Shown in pieces: positions 1 through 5,866 of a stretch of 6,346 nt of DNA. Location of the stretch: positions 1 to 6,346 of the forward strand of contig JAUWIE010000079.1 in the NCBI GenBank assembly GCA_030605515.1, read 5' to 3'. The notes beneath the pieces were generated by a model. That model saw only the letters and a program-made list of their open reading frames with translations. It was not told the origin of the DNA and ran no database searches. Each line of letters opens with the position of its first letter. The stretch's first letter is position 1. Both the position numbers and the translations under genes were made by a program. The stretch comes from Thermoplasmatota archaeon (GTDB lineage: Archaea; Thermoplasmatota; E2; DHVEG-1).

Positions 1-72
1 CCTCATGGATATCTTGACTACAACACAACGGCAGTCTAAAATACTAGTTCGTTTTTTACTTTTATAGTAAAA

Positions 73-1050
73 ATGGTAAAAATTGACCTGAAAGATAGAA
101 GAATTCTATATCAATTAGATCTTGATTCAAGACAACCATTAACCAAGATTGGTAAAAAAGTTGGTTTAAAAAAAGATATAGTATCCTACCGAATAAAAAG
201 ATTACAAGATGAGGGAATTATTACAGATTTTTGGACACTTATTGATGCATATAAACTAGGTTATATTGTTTTCAGATTCTACTTAGTATTTCAGTATGTT
301 ACACCAGCTATTAAAAGTAAAATAATCAATTATCTTGTAAAAAACAAACGTATTTGTGTTGTAAACGAAATTATTGGCAAATATGATCTTGGTGTATTCC
401 TCTGGCTTAGGAATATAAATGAGTTCTATCATTTCTGGGATAAATTACTTGATAACTTTGGTGATTATCTTGAAGAAAAGGTTTTTTCAATTTATGTTCA
501 ATGGTTTACATATCGAAACTCTTATCTCTTATTAGAAGAATTTAAAAAATCAGATAGATCAGATTATGAGATTACAGGTGGTAAAGGAAAAATCGTGGAA
601 ATTGATGATATTGATTATCAATTACTAAATGAATTATCAGAAAACGCTCGTATTCCATTGATTGATCTTGCTGAAAAACTTAATTGCTCTTCACAAATGG
701 TAAAGTATAGAATAGATAATCTAAAGAAATCGGGTGTAATCCAGGCTTTTAGAGTTGGAATAGATACCTCAAAACTAGGTTTAAAAGGATTTAAGGTTGA
801 TGTTCATCTTAAAGAACATACAAAAAGAAAGCATATAATAAACTACATCAAATATAATCCTCATCTAGAGTTTATTGGTACATCTGCAGGTGTATCTGAT
901 CTTGAGTTAGAATTTGTCCTTGAAGACTCCGGTAAACTCAATCAGATCATGCAAGAAATTGGTTTAAAATTCCCGAGTGCTATTAGAAAATATGAATATT
1001 TTACAACACCTGTTATTCATAAATTACGTTTTATACCTGAACTTTATTGA
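73..1050 (+). CDS. Tandem Lrp/AsnC-like transcriptional regulator
   Basis: This 325-residue protein is about twice the length of a classical Lrp/AsnC protein and contains two regulator units in one chain. The first winged helix-turn-helix spans about residues 4-58 (IDLKDRRILYQL, then VSYRIKRLQDEGII), followed by a ligand-sensor-like alpha/beta region at about 60-150. The second helix-turn-helix spans about 176-231 (IDDIDYQLLNEL, then VKYRIDNLKKSGVI), followed by a second sensor-like region to about 318. Family knowledge: Lrp/AsnC proteins bind DNA as dimers or higher oligomers and often sense amino acids; a tandem chain could act as a covalent dimer. The ATG at 73 is well bounded because an in-frame TAG lies at 64-66. 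No Shine-Dalgarno sequence precedes it, and a weak AT-rich element near 36-46 would fit a leaderless transcript. The gene converges on the radical SAM gene and overlaps its end by 20 bp. The ligand and targets cannot be read from the sequence; control of the neighbouring peptide/radical SAM region is inference. Confidence 0.92.
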   Translation: MVKIDLKDRRILYQLDLDSRQPLTKIGKKVGLKKDIVSYRIKRLQDEGIITDFWTLIDAYKLGYIVFRFYLVFQYVTPAIKSKIINYLVKNKRICVVNEIIGKYDLGVFLWLRNINEFYHFWDKLLDNFGDYLEEKVFSIYVQWFTYRNSYLLLEEFKKSDRSDYEITGGKGKIVEIDDIDYQLLNELSENARIPLIDLAEKLNCSSQMVKYRIDNLKKSGVIQAFRVGIDTSKLGLKGFKVDVHLKEHTKRKHIINYIKYNPHLEFIGTSAGVSDLELEFVLEDSGKLNQIMQEIGLKFPSAIRKYEYFTTPVIHKLRFIPELY

Positions 1051-2938
1051 GCTCCTGTGATTTTATTTTTGATGATTTCTTAATAATCTGACTATAGTTT
1101 AAGGGTAGACTCAAATAATTATTATCTTCACAAAATACGATACCGTTTTCTTCAAATGTATGTAAAATTGCTCCTAGCTCGTGATCAGGAATATTTGATA
1201 ACTTTGTACTTAGTTCCTGAAATGAGATTATATCTTGACAAGAAAGTAGAACTTTCCGTTCAAGATCATTTAGGATATAGATCCTAACGTTTTGATCATT
1301 TCTCTTATCAAATATCTTAAGGAAATTACCACCATCTGCAAAGTAAAATACTAATTTATCAAGCACCTCCTGTGTTTTAATACCGTAATTGATGTGTTGA
1401 TTCCGTATCTTTTTCCAATCTTCAATAAGATTCTCCCAGTTATTCTTACAGATTTGGTTTTTTGTTTTAAAATTGTAATAAAAACTAATTTCTTTTTCAA
1501 GTATTTCAGGTGGAAATATTACCTTATCATTATTTGTATATTCTAATTTTTCAATATTGAAATCCTCTGAGTTATTATAAATAGCGCTACCAAATTCAAC
1601 TATGAGATTACTAATCTGAGGGGGAGGTAAAAATTGTTTGAAAAACTGTATATTTTCCTTTGTTTCCTTAAAATCAATGCGTTCTTCATTAGGATAATTC
1701 ACAATAATATTGTATTGATTGATAATTTCATTTTCTGTACAAAACTTTAAAGTAGCAATATTATCAATTATACGAGCTCCCTTGTTCATTTTTTTAATGT
1801 AATTCTGACTAAAAGACTCAATACCCGTTTGTATAACAGTAAAACCAGCTTCTTTCAAAAGAATGTAATCCTCACTTTTTAAATAACCAGCACGCGCTTC
1901 AACAAAAAATGATAAATCTTTACCGATACTTTTAATTTTTTCAAGAAAGAGTCTATGATTTTTCTTAGGTAGAGTATTTCCAATCATTTGAAAGGATAAA
2001 ACCTTATATCTATCTGATAAAAACTTGATTTCTTCAACAATTTTATCCACTTTTTTCTCTTTATAATGTTCATATTGAATATTAAGGTTGCAAAAAGTGC
2101 ATTTATTCCACCAACATCCACGAGAAATTTCAATAGGTAGACGACCAAAAAGTGTAAAATACTGTTTAATATCATCAGTTGTGCTAGATAAATCTTGATA
2201 AAAAGAATCAAAGGATATTGTTGATAAACTATTCAAATCAAAATTTTCATTTGATTTATTCCAAATTATTTCTTCTCCATCTCTGTAAATCAAACTAGGA
2301 ATCCTTGAGTAATTCTGATAATCAAAGGCTAAATGGTATAATGGTTCTTCACCATCCCCTGAAATAATAAAATCAACATAGTCAAAAACGTTCAATACTC
2401 TAATTCCTAACTTGCCAACAGTTCTACTACCGCCAAAAACAATCTTTTTTTCAGGATTAAGTTCCTTGATTTTTTTAGCAAAAGCAAGTGATGGTAAAAA
2501 CTGACCATAATTCAAGGTGAACCCGATTATATCATAATTTTTCCAATCAACTTGTTCAATTATCCAATTATAAAATATATCTGTTTTCTGTACATAATTA
2601 TCAAAAGATAAATTATTTTGAACATCTTGATTTATGGATATATTTGAAATAAAAAATTCTCTAAACTTTTTTTCATTTTCTTTCCAGTGTGTCGGAAATA
2701 CATATCTAGAATAAACCATCTGAGCTGAATAAGAATCATTTGGTGGAAAAATGAGGCAATTGTAATTGTTTAACCCATAAAACTCTGCAGCTTTAAGGTA
2801 AAGATGATGTGTTTTAATATCAATGTTTCGATCTTTTAGGTATCCTTCAAGGATTGGTAATTGTATAGAAGGTATATTGATTCCTGCAAAGGGCATAGCT
2901 AAAAGTAAAACTTTTTTCGTAGAGTAACCAGTTTCCAT
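1031..2938 (-). CDS. B12-binding radical SAM protein, RiPP-maturation type (probable peptide C-methyltransferase)
   Basis: This 635-residue protein has the layout of cobalamin-binding radical SAM enzymes. The N-terminal Rossmann-like B12-binding region (about 8-215) opens with VLLLAMPFAGINIPSIQLPI and includes DIIGFTLNYGQFLPS and VFGGSRTVG; I see no DxHxxG cobalt-ligand motif. The radical SAM core (about 265-450) carries RGCWWNKCTFCNL, with C275, C280 and C283 to bind the [4Fe-4S] cluster, and later FFVEARAGYL and TGIESFS. The C-terminal part (about 553-613) looks like a small winged helix ending in NNYLSLPLN. The RGCWW...CTFC motif, the IESFS segment, LPPP before the barrel's end and the C-terminal domain match, from memory, RiPP maturation radical SAM protein 1, whose characterised relatives methylate unactivated carbons of precursor peptides. 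The cysteine spacing here is CX4CX2C. The ATG start is bounded by an in-frame TAA at 2945-2947. No Shine-Dalgarno sequence is present; a TATA box gives a near-leaderless start. The specific substrate is unknown; the 29-codon ORF upstream is a candidate. Confidence 0.88.
   Translation of the reverse strand: METGYSTKKVLLLAMPFAGINIPSIQLPILEGYLKDRNIDIKTHHLYLKAAEFYGLNNYNCLIFPPNDSYSAQMVYSRYVFPTHWKENEKKFREFFISNISINQDVQNNLSFDNYVQKTDIFYNWIIEQVDWKNYDIIGFTLNYGQFLPSLAFAKKIKELNPEKKIVFGGSRTVGKLGIRVLNVFDYVDFIISGDGEEPLYHLAFDYQNYSRIPSLIYRDGEEIIWNKSNENFDLNSLSTISFDSFYQDLSSTTDDIKQYFTLFGRLPIEISRGCWWNKCTFCNLNIQYEHYKEKKVDKIVEEIKFLSDRYKVLSFQMIGNTLPKKNHRLFLEKIKSIGKDLSFFVEARAGYLKSEDYILLKEAGFTVIQTGIESFSQNYIKKMNKGARIIDNIATLKFCTENEIINQYNIIVNYPNEERIDFKETKENIQFFKQFLPPPQISNLIVEFGSAIYNNSEDFNIEKLEYTNNDKVIFPPEILEKEISFYYNFKTKNQICKNNWENLIEDWKKIRNQHINYGIKTQEVLDKLVFYFADGGNFLKIFDKRNDQNVRIYILNDLERKVLLSCQDIISFQELSTKLSNIPDHELGAILHTFEENGIVFCEDNNYLSLPLNYSQIIKKSSKIKSQELNKVQV
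1061..1070 (+). terminator. Possible T-run terminator after the Lrp-like gene
   Basis: TTTTATTTTT begins 11 nt after the regulator's stop codon. Archaeal RNA polymerase commonly terminates at such T-rich tracts without a hairpin. It lies inside the 3' end of the convergent radical SAM gene, so part of the signal may simply reflect coding sequence. Confidence 0.3.
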
Positions 2939-2964
2939 CCTAGGTTATTTTAATCAATAAAATG

Positions 2965-2972
2965 CTTATATA
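2965..2972 (-). promoter_or_regulatory. TATA box of the radical SAM gene
   Basis: On the - strand the sequence reads TTAAATATATAAGC, with core TATATAAG. Its centre lies about 30 nt upstream of the ATG at 2938. With the usual archaeal spacing of about 26 nt, transcription would start near 2942, giving a leader of only a few nt. This agrees with the absence of a Shine-Dalgarno sequence before that gene. It implies that the radical SAM gene can be transcribed independently of the small ORF upstream. Confidence 0.5.
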
Positions 2973-3050
2973 TTTAACTCTTTTTAACAAATGAAAAAGT
3001 GAATTGGCAATTGAATTTAAATTTTGAATGATTAAACAAAGATGAATATT

Positions 3051-3140
3051 TTATCGAAGAAAGGGTCTAATAACTTCCCTAATCCCTATATAAGCTGGAA
3101 TTGCAGATGCTACTAAAATTGAAATATTAAATATCTCCAT
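3051..3140 (-). CDS. Small hydrophobic peptide, 29 residues; candidate precursor or membrane microprotein
   Basis: I do not recognise this ORF. It starts MEIFNISILV, continues through a mostly apolar stretch rich in Ile, Ala and Val (SAIPAYIGI) and ends REVIRPFLR. The first 20 residues could form one membrane-spanning helix, with the basic C-terminus on the cytoplasmic side. Support for translation: a GGTGA Shine-Dalgarno at 3150-3154 with a 9-nt spacer to the ATG, and a TATA box at 3202-3209 that predicts a start near 3180 and a leader of about 40 nt. It is co-oriented with the peptide-type radical SAM gene 112 bp downstream. This makes it a candidate substrate peptide, but it has no evident leader/core boundary, no Cys/Ser/Thr-rich core and no Gly-Gly cleavage site. 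A membrane-acting microprotein or a regulatory leader peptide is equally possible. It is antisense to a 24-codon ORF on the other strand. Confidence 0.45.
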   Translation of the reverse strand: MEIFNISILVASAIPAYIGIREVIRPFLR

Positions 3141-3149
3141 ATTTTTCTC

Positions 3150-3154
3150 TCACC
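3150..3154 (-). promoter_or_regulatory. Ribosome binding site of the 29-residue ORF
   Basis: GGTGA, complementary to the 3' end of archaeal 16S rRNA, lies 9 nt before the ATG at 3140. It is the strongest argument that this short ORF is translated. An earlier ATG at 3156-3154 overlaps the motif and opens only a 9-codon frame. Confidence 0.5.
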
Positions 3155-3164
3155 ATCCTTATAG

Positions 3165-3230
3165 TGTCATAACATGACATGATATAATTTGTCATTAATG
3201 GTATTTAAACCTATCGTGACAGAACGTCAT
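3165..3230. promoter_or_regulatory. Cluster of TGTCA/TGACA half-sites around a promoter (candidate operator)
   Basis: Five related half-sites occur in 66 bp: TGTCAT 3165-3170, ATGACA 3174-3179, TGTCAT 3190-3195, GTGACA 3216-3221 and CGTCAT 3225-3230. The first two make a perfect 15-bp dyad, TGTCATAACATGACA. The last two make a similarly spaced but everted pair, GTGACA-GAA-CGTCAT. The two pair centres are 51 bp apart, close to five helical turns. One pair covers the region just downstream of the predicted start near 3180; the other lies just upstream of the TATA box at 3202-3209. This is the layout expected of a site where a dimeric or oligomeric regulator could block or loop the promoter. Which protein binds is unknown; the tandem Lrp-like regulator is the only transcription factor in the window apart from AbiEi. 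Confidence 0.4.
3202..3209 (-). promoter_or_regulatory. TATA box for the 29-residue ORF
   Basis: The - strand reads GGTTTAAATACC, with core TTTAAATA, a good archaeal TATA element. A start about 26 nt downstream falls near 3180, leaving a leader of about 40 nt that contains the GGTGA site. The element is embedded in the TGTCA/TGACA cluster. Confidence 0.5.
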
Positions 3231-3315
3231 TTTGAGAAAATTACCTCTCAGGAGAAAACATTACTTAAAACAAGATAAACAACCTAGATTAAAAAGGGTT
3301 AACAACTACGTTGCA

Positions 3316-3323
3316 TTTATAAG
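3316..3323 (+). promoter_or_regulatory. TATA box on the + strand leading to a broken ORF
   Basis: TTTATAAG lies here on the + strand. The predicted start near 3346 would give a leader of about 25 nt holding AGGAG at 3359-3363, six nt before an ATG at 3370. Promoter, ribosome site and start codon are therefore arranged as for a real gene, yet the frame closes after 10 codons. A short CAAC-TAC-GTTG dyad (3303-3313) sits directly upstream of the TATA element. Confidence 0.35.
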
Positions 3324-3362
3324 AAATAGAACTACTATCACCTATTAAACCAGTGAACAGGA

Positions 3363-3442
3363 GAATGGAATGGACCTAGATATAATAAAAAAAAATAGCT
3401 GACTTATTCACATGTTTAGTGATAACTAGATCCATTTCATTC
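3363..3442. repeat. Imperfect 21-bp inverted repeat with 38-bp loop
   Basis: The arms are 3363-3383 and 3422-3442; 18 of 21 positions are complementary. The shared core reads AATGGA(C/T)CTAG. The right arm includes the last sense codon and stop of the ATPase gene, and the left arm includes the two start codons of the broken + strand ORF. In the ATPase transcript it could fold as a long 3' stem-loop, but the nine-U tract lies in the loop. It may instead be terminal repeats of a tiny element or a local inverted duplication. No clear target-site duplication flanks it. Confidence 0.45.
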
Positions 3443-3454
3443 GATTCCAGATAG
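3370..3454 (+). pseudogene. Possible frameshifted start of a lost gene
   Basis: An ATG at 3370, six nt after AGGAG (3359-3363), opens MDLDIIKKNS and stops at TGA 3400-3402. The frame passes through nine consecutive A (3387-3395). Removing one A would change the tail to KKIADLFTCLVI... and carry the frame to TAG at 3452-3454, inside the end of the convergent ATPase gene. An intact promoter and ribosome site feeding a closed frame suggests a decayed gene start, possibly cut off when the ATPase gene arrived. Chance, or a deliberately short leader peptide, remains possible. Confidence 0.25.
3387..3395 (-). terminator. T-run terminator after the ATPase gene
   Basis: Nine consecutive T on the - strand begin 42 nt after the ATPase stop codon, inside the loop of the 21-bp inverted repeat. 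Uninterrupted T-tracts of this length are typical archaeal intrinsic terminators. Confidence 0.5.
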
Positions 3455-4801
3455 AAAGATTGACGCAGGAATTAAGCTTATCTTTTTATTATTTATTTTT
3501 CTCTGATCGATCGTATTTTTTGTAACTATAACACCTTCACTCAGTTCAAAATTCTCCATGAATTCAATCATTCCATCTAAATCTTTTTCTTTCACTTCTT
3601 TTTTGTATTTAACTTCAATAGGAATGATCTTTCTGGCTAATTGTATTATAAAATCAACCTCATGTTTGTTTTTCCAATAGAATAAACGTGGATGTAGTAA
3701 CCCTGTTTTTCTTCTTAGATATCTCAATAAACATATTGCCACTGCTGTTTCTACATTCTTTGAAGCAAGATTATCACTAAGTGTTGTCTCATAGTTAAGT
3801 GCAGTATTAAACCCAGGGTCTATAAGATAAAATTTTTTGTTTCGACGTGCTCTTTTCAGCACATTTTTAGTAAAATATTCACAAGTGATGAGTAAACCTG
3901 CTGCCTCAAGATAATTTAGATATGTTCGAGCAGTTTCAAGGTTTAAATGAAAGGATTTAGCTATAGCATCATAACTAAGAGGGAGCGTGGCTTTTTCTGA
4001 TACAAGATAAAGCATATCTTCTAACACACCTGGATCTCTAACCTCATAACGAGACAATACATCCTTGTAAATCGTTAAACTAACATAATTTTGTCTCAGG
4101 TTATTATGCCAAGAGGAAATATCATATGTTTGAGATATTTGGGCAGGAAAGCCACCCCATAAAAGGTATTTCTGAAGCAAAGGGTTTAACTTTTTCATAT
4201 CAGACATAATACGAATCTCGTTTTTCATAGATGTATAAAAATCATTTTCCAGGCTAAACATGGTTTTAGAATTAACTTGAGCTATGGTTGAATATTCTCT
4301 AAATGATAGCGGGAAAATTGATTTAAAAATAAAACGTCCAATGCCTGATTCCGTAGCATCTTTTAATAAAAGCGTAGATGATGAACCAGTAGCACAATAA
4401 TAATTCTCATTTCTTGCATCAATCAATGTCTTCAGATGGACAGACCACTCTCCATCATAATGAATCTCATCAAAGAAATAATACGTTTTTTTTGTTTGCG
4501 CTGTTAATTCTTGATGAGTGGTTATAACATCATTTATCGATACATCTTTTAGTAAATCCATAGGAGCATATACAACATTAAATGGATCGACATGTGCTAG
4601 AAGACGTCTTATTGCTTGTAACATAGCTGTGGTTTTTCCAGACTGTCGAGGTCCTATCAAAATCAAGGATTTTTTCGTAGTAAGATTCTCTAAATCATCA
4701 ACAACAACTCTTTCGCTTTTAGGAACTTCAGGCAGGACTGTTTTTGACTGCCACCATGGATTTTTTGCATTCAAAATAGTTTTTATATCTCTATTCATCA
4801 T
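3437..4801 (-). CDS. AAA ATPase with DUF4143/nuclease-like C-terminal domain
   Basis: This 454-residue protein has the standard order of the AAA-DUF4143 family common in archaea and bacteria. The ATP-binding loop (Walker A) GPRQSGKT lies at 50-57, Walker B YYFFDEIH at 107-114 and a sensor-like CATGSSS at 136-142. The family signature LLWGGFP lies at about 213-219. A winged-helix-like segment spans about 270-310. The C-terminal domain carries a PD-(D/E)XK-like pattern, HEVDFII (380-386) and PIEVKYK (394-400), with D383, E396 and K398 as likely metal/catalytic residues. Family knowledge: these proteins are widespread and often mobile; their cellular job is not established, so defence or DNA processing is conjecture. 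No signal peptide or membrane segment is evident. The start is fixed by an in-frame TGA immediately upstream (4802-4804); the ORF begins ATGATG, and either ATG could be used. It lies between the small-peptide region and the AbiE pair, on the same strand as the latter but with its own promoter. Confidence 0.9.
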   Translation of the reverse strand: MMNRDIKTILNAKNPWWQSKTVLPEVPKSERVVVDDLENLTTKKSLILIGPRQSGKTTAMLQAIRRLLAHVDPFNVVYAPMDLLKDVSINDVITTHQELTAQTKKTYYFFDEIHYDGEWSVHLKTLIDARNENYYCATGSSSTLLLKDATESGIGRFIFKSIFPLSFREYSTIAQVNSKTMFSLENDFYTSMKNEIRIMSDMKKLNPLLQKYLLWGGFPAQISQTYDISSWHNNLRQNYVSLTIYKDVLSRYEVRDPGVLEDMLYLVSEKATLPLSYDAIAKSFHLNLETARTYLNYLEAAGLLITCEYFTKNVLKRARRNKKFYLIDPGFNTALNYETTLSDNLASKNVETAVAICLLRYLRRKTGLLHPRLFYWKNKHEVDFIIQLARKIIPIEVKYKKEVKEKDLDGMIEFMENFELSEGVIVTKNTIDQRKINNKKISLIPASIFLSGIE

Positions 4802-4806
4802 TCACC
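4802..4806 (-). promoter_or_regulatory. GGTGA ribosome-site-like motif abutting the ATPase start
   Basis: GGTGA directly touches the first ATG (4801) and is 3 nt from the second (4798). This is too close for normal Shine-Dalgarno function. It may be a poor site or irrelevant if the transcript is leaderless, as the nearest TATA box predicts. Confidence 0.3.
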
Positions 4807-4822
4807 ATAAATCATAACATCA

Positions 4823-4830
4823 TTTATAAA
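4823..4830 (-). promoter_or_regulatory. TATA box of the ATPase gene
   Basis: The - strand reads ATATTTATAAATG. Its centre is about 26 nt from the ATG at 4801, so transcription would start at or within a few nt of the start codon, giving a leaderless mRNA. Confidence 0.45.
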
Positions 4831-4833
4831 TAT

Positions 4834-4849
4834 GTCTGCTATATCAGAC
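4834..4849. promoter_or_regulatory. 16-bp near-palindrome upstream of the ATPase TATA box
   Basis: GTCTGCTATATCAGAC has 7 of 8 complementary position pairs and sits just upstream of the TATA element, where a TFB-recognition element or operator would lie. Autoregulation or binding by a neighbouring regulator is possible; nothing in the sequence identifies the protein. Confidence 0.3.
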
Positions 4850-4850
4850 T

Positions 4851-4865
4851 AAAAAAGCAAAAATA
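4851..4865 (-). terminator. T-rich tract, likely terminator for the AbiE transcript
   Basis: The - strand reads TTTTTGCTTTTTT, two T-runs in tandem, about 220 bp after the AbiEii stop and just before the ATPase promoter. It would insulate the ATPase gene from AbiE read-through. A shorter seven-T run at 4956-4962 is an alternative site. Confidence 0.35.
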
Positions 4866-5084
4866 ACTCCAATATAACCGATTAAATCTACAATTTTGTT
4901 TGTACCTTTCAGTTACAACAATTTTATACCAACCAAAAGAACCTGCCGAACTTATAAAAAAAGAAATACAACCACATAGTAAACAAGTTAGTAATTGAAT
5001 ACGAATATAAACTCTAGACTCAGCAAATTCTAATTGTTCTTCAACAACGAATCAACAACAGAACACTCTACAATTCCAAGAATC

Positions 5085-5864
5085 TCAAAACAACTTCCTG
5101 CGAACTATAGATACAACATCATTAACATCCAGAATATTACCACGTGTCACTAGATCCTGTAAATCCCGCTTCCAAACACCTAATATATTATGTACAGCAC
5201 AATCAAAATAATCCTCATTAAAACTTTCTTTATAACCTGTAAACTTCCTATCAATCAATCCCGCATCCACGGAGACATCCTTGTTTATAAGAAAACAAAT
5301 ATCAAATAAATCCTTTGATTTCTGCTCTTTCCTTGTAATCAACGCTCGACATTTCTCCGCAAACATCTCAACTAAATCCATTGTTCTCACCGTAACACAA
5401 GTATTTTCATCCGCATAACCATCGACTATTTGTCTATCCTGTACAGCATGCAATAGGGAACTTCTCCCACTAAAATCTAAACGAACAGATTGATTCAAAT
5501 TATGCCGTATAGGACCTTTATACTCAATCATACATCTATACACGTCTTTCTTCTTACTTACAAACTCATCTTTAATTTTTACAAAATCGACCGTATCAAA
5601 CACATCTAGCTTTAACAACTCAGCTAATTCTTTTTTTATCCCATCAACAGCAATCCCTTTAAAATCAAAATCCAAATCCACAGAGAAACGCGCATCAGAA
5701 AAATACATCTTCTTAATCGCTGTTCCACCTTTAAACACAAGACAATCACTAATACTACTATCTACCAGTAACGACAGCATAAGAGAAAGCACATAATCCT
5801 TCTCAATGATACCAACAGGAACCTTTTTCTCACCTGAAAAACGTTTAATATCATCAATATCCAT
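5085..5864 (-). CDS. abiEii: AbiEii-type nucleotidyltransferase toxin
   Basis: This 259-residue protein belongs to the AbiEii/AbiGii nucleotidyltransferase family. Visible motifs, counted from the ATG at 5864: IEKDYVLSL (20-28); the nucleotidyltransferase signature FKGGTAIKK (44-52); RFSVDLDFDF (59-68), with D63, D65 and D67 as candidate metal-binding aspartates; and the downstream EMFAEKCRALITRKEQKSKD region (about 167-186) leading to LFDICFLI. Length and ending are normal for the family. Family knowledge: these toxins halt growth by transferring nucleotides, and related enzymes modify tRNA; the target here is unknown. A TTG at 5882 would give six more residues, but it overlaps the GGAGG ribosome site, so I prefer the ATG at 5864. 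That start lies 2 nt after the antitoxin's stop codon, which suggests translational coupling. A few hand-counted lines give roughly 32-42% GC, above the radical SAM gene (about 23-32%). Confidence 0.92.
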   Translation of the reverse strand: MDIDDIKRFSGEKKVPVGIIEKDYVLSLMLSLLVDSSISDCLVFKGGTAIKKMYFSDARFSVDLDFDFKGIAVDGIKKELAELLKLDVFDTVDFVKIKDEFVSKKKDVYRCMIEYKGPIRHNLNQSVRLDFSGRSSLLHAVQDRQIVDGYADENTCVTVRTMDLVEMFAEKCRALITRKEQKSKDLFDICFLINKDVSVDAGLIDRKFTGYKESFNEDYFDCAVHNILGVWKRDLQDLVTRGNILDVNDVVSIVRRKLF

Positions 5865-5866
5865 AA

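Noticed and set aside
1..39. Frame 1 reads PHGYLDYNTTAV then TAA at 37-39, as if an upstream gene ended here.
   Set aside because: Twelve codons are too few to support a gene; a second frame is open over the same bases and no family is recognisable.
1984..2211. 75-codon - strand ORF inside the radical SAM gene.
   Set aside because: It lies in an alternate frame across the cysteine-motif region of a well-supported gene; a shadow frame with low-complexity translation.
2962..3000. Tiny + strand ORF MLIYLTLFNK at 2962-2994, followed by an ATGAAAAAGTGA start-stop.
   Set aside because: Only ten codons, no ribosome site, and it overlaps the radical SAM TATA box.
3002..3012. AATTG-G-CAATT dyad upstream of the radical SAM TATA box.
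   Set aside because: Short and AT-rich; expected by chance at this composition and unlike the TGTCA cluster.
4518..4817. 99-codon + strand ORF antisense to the ATPase N-terminus.
   Set aside because: It is the complement of the conserved ATP-binding region, with no ribosome site or recognisable domain.
4864..4998. + strand open frame between the ATPase and abiEii ending ...QPHSKQVSN.
   Set aside because: No start codon, ribosome site or promoter, no recognisable family, and it opposes the transcribed strand of both neighbours.
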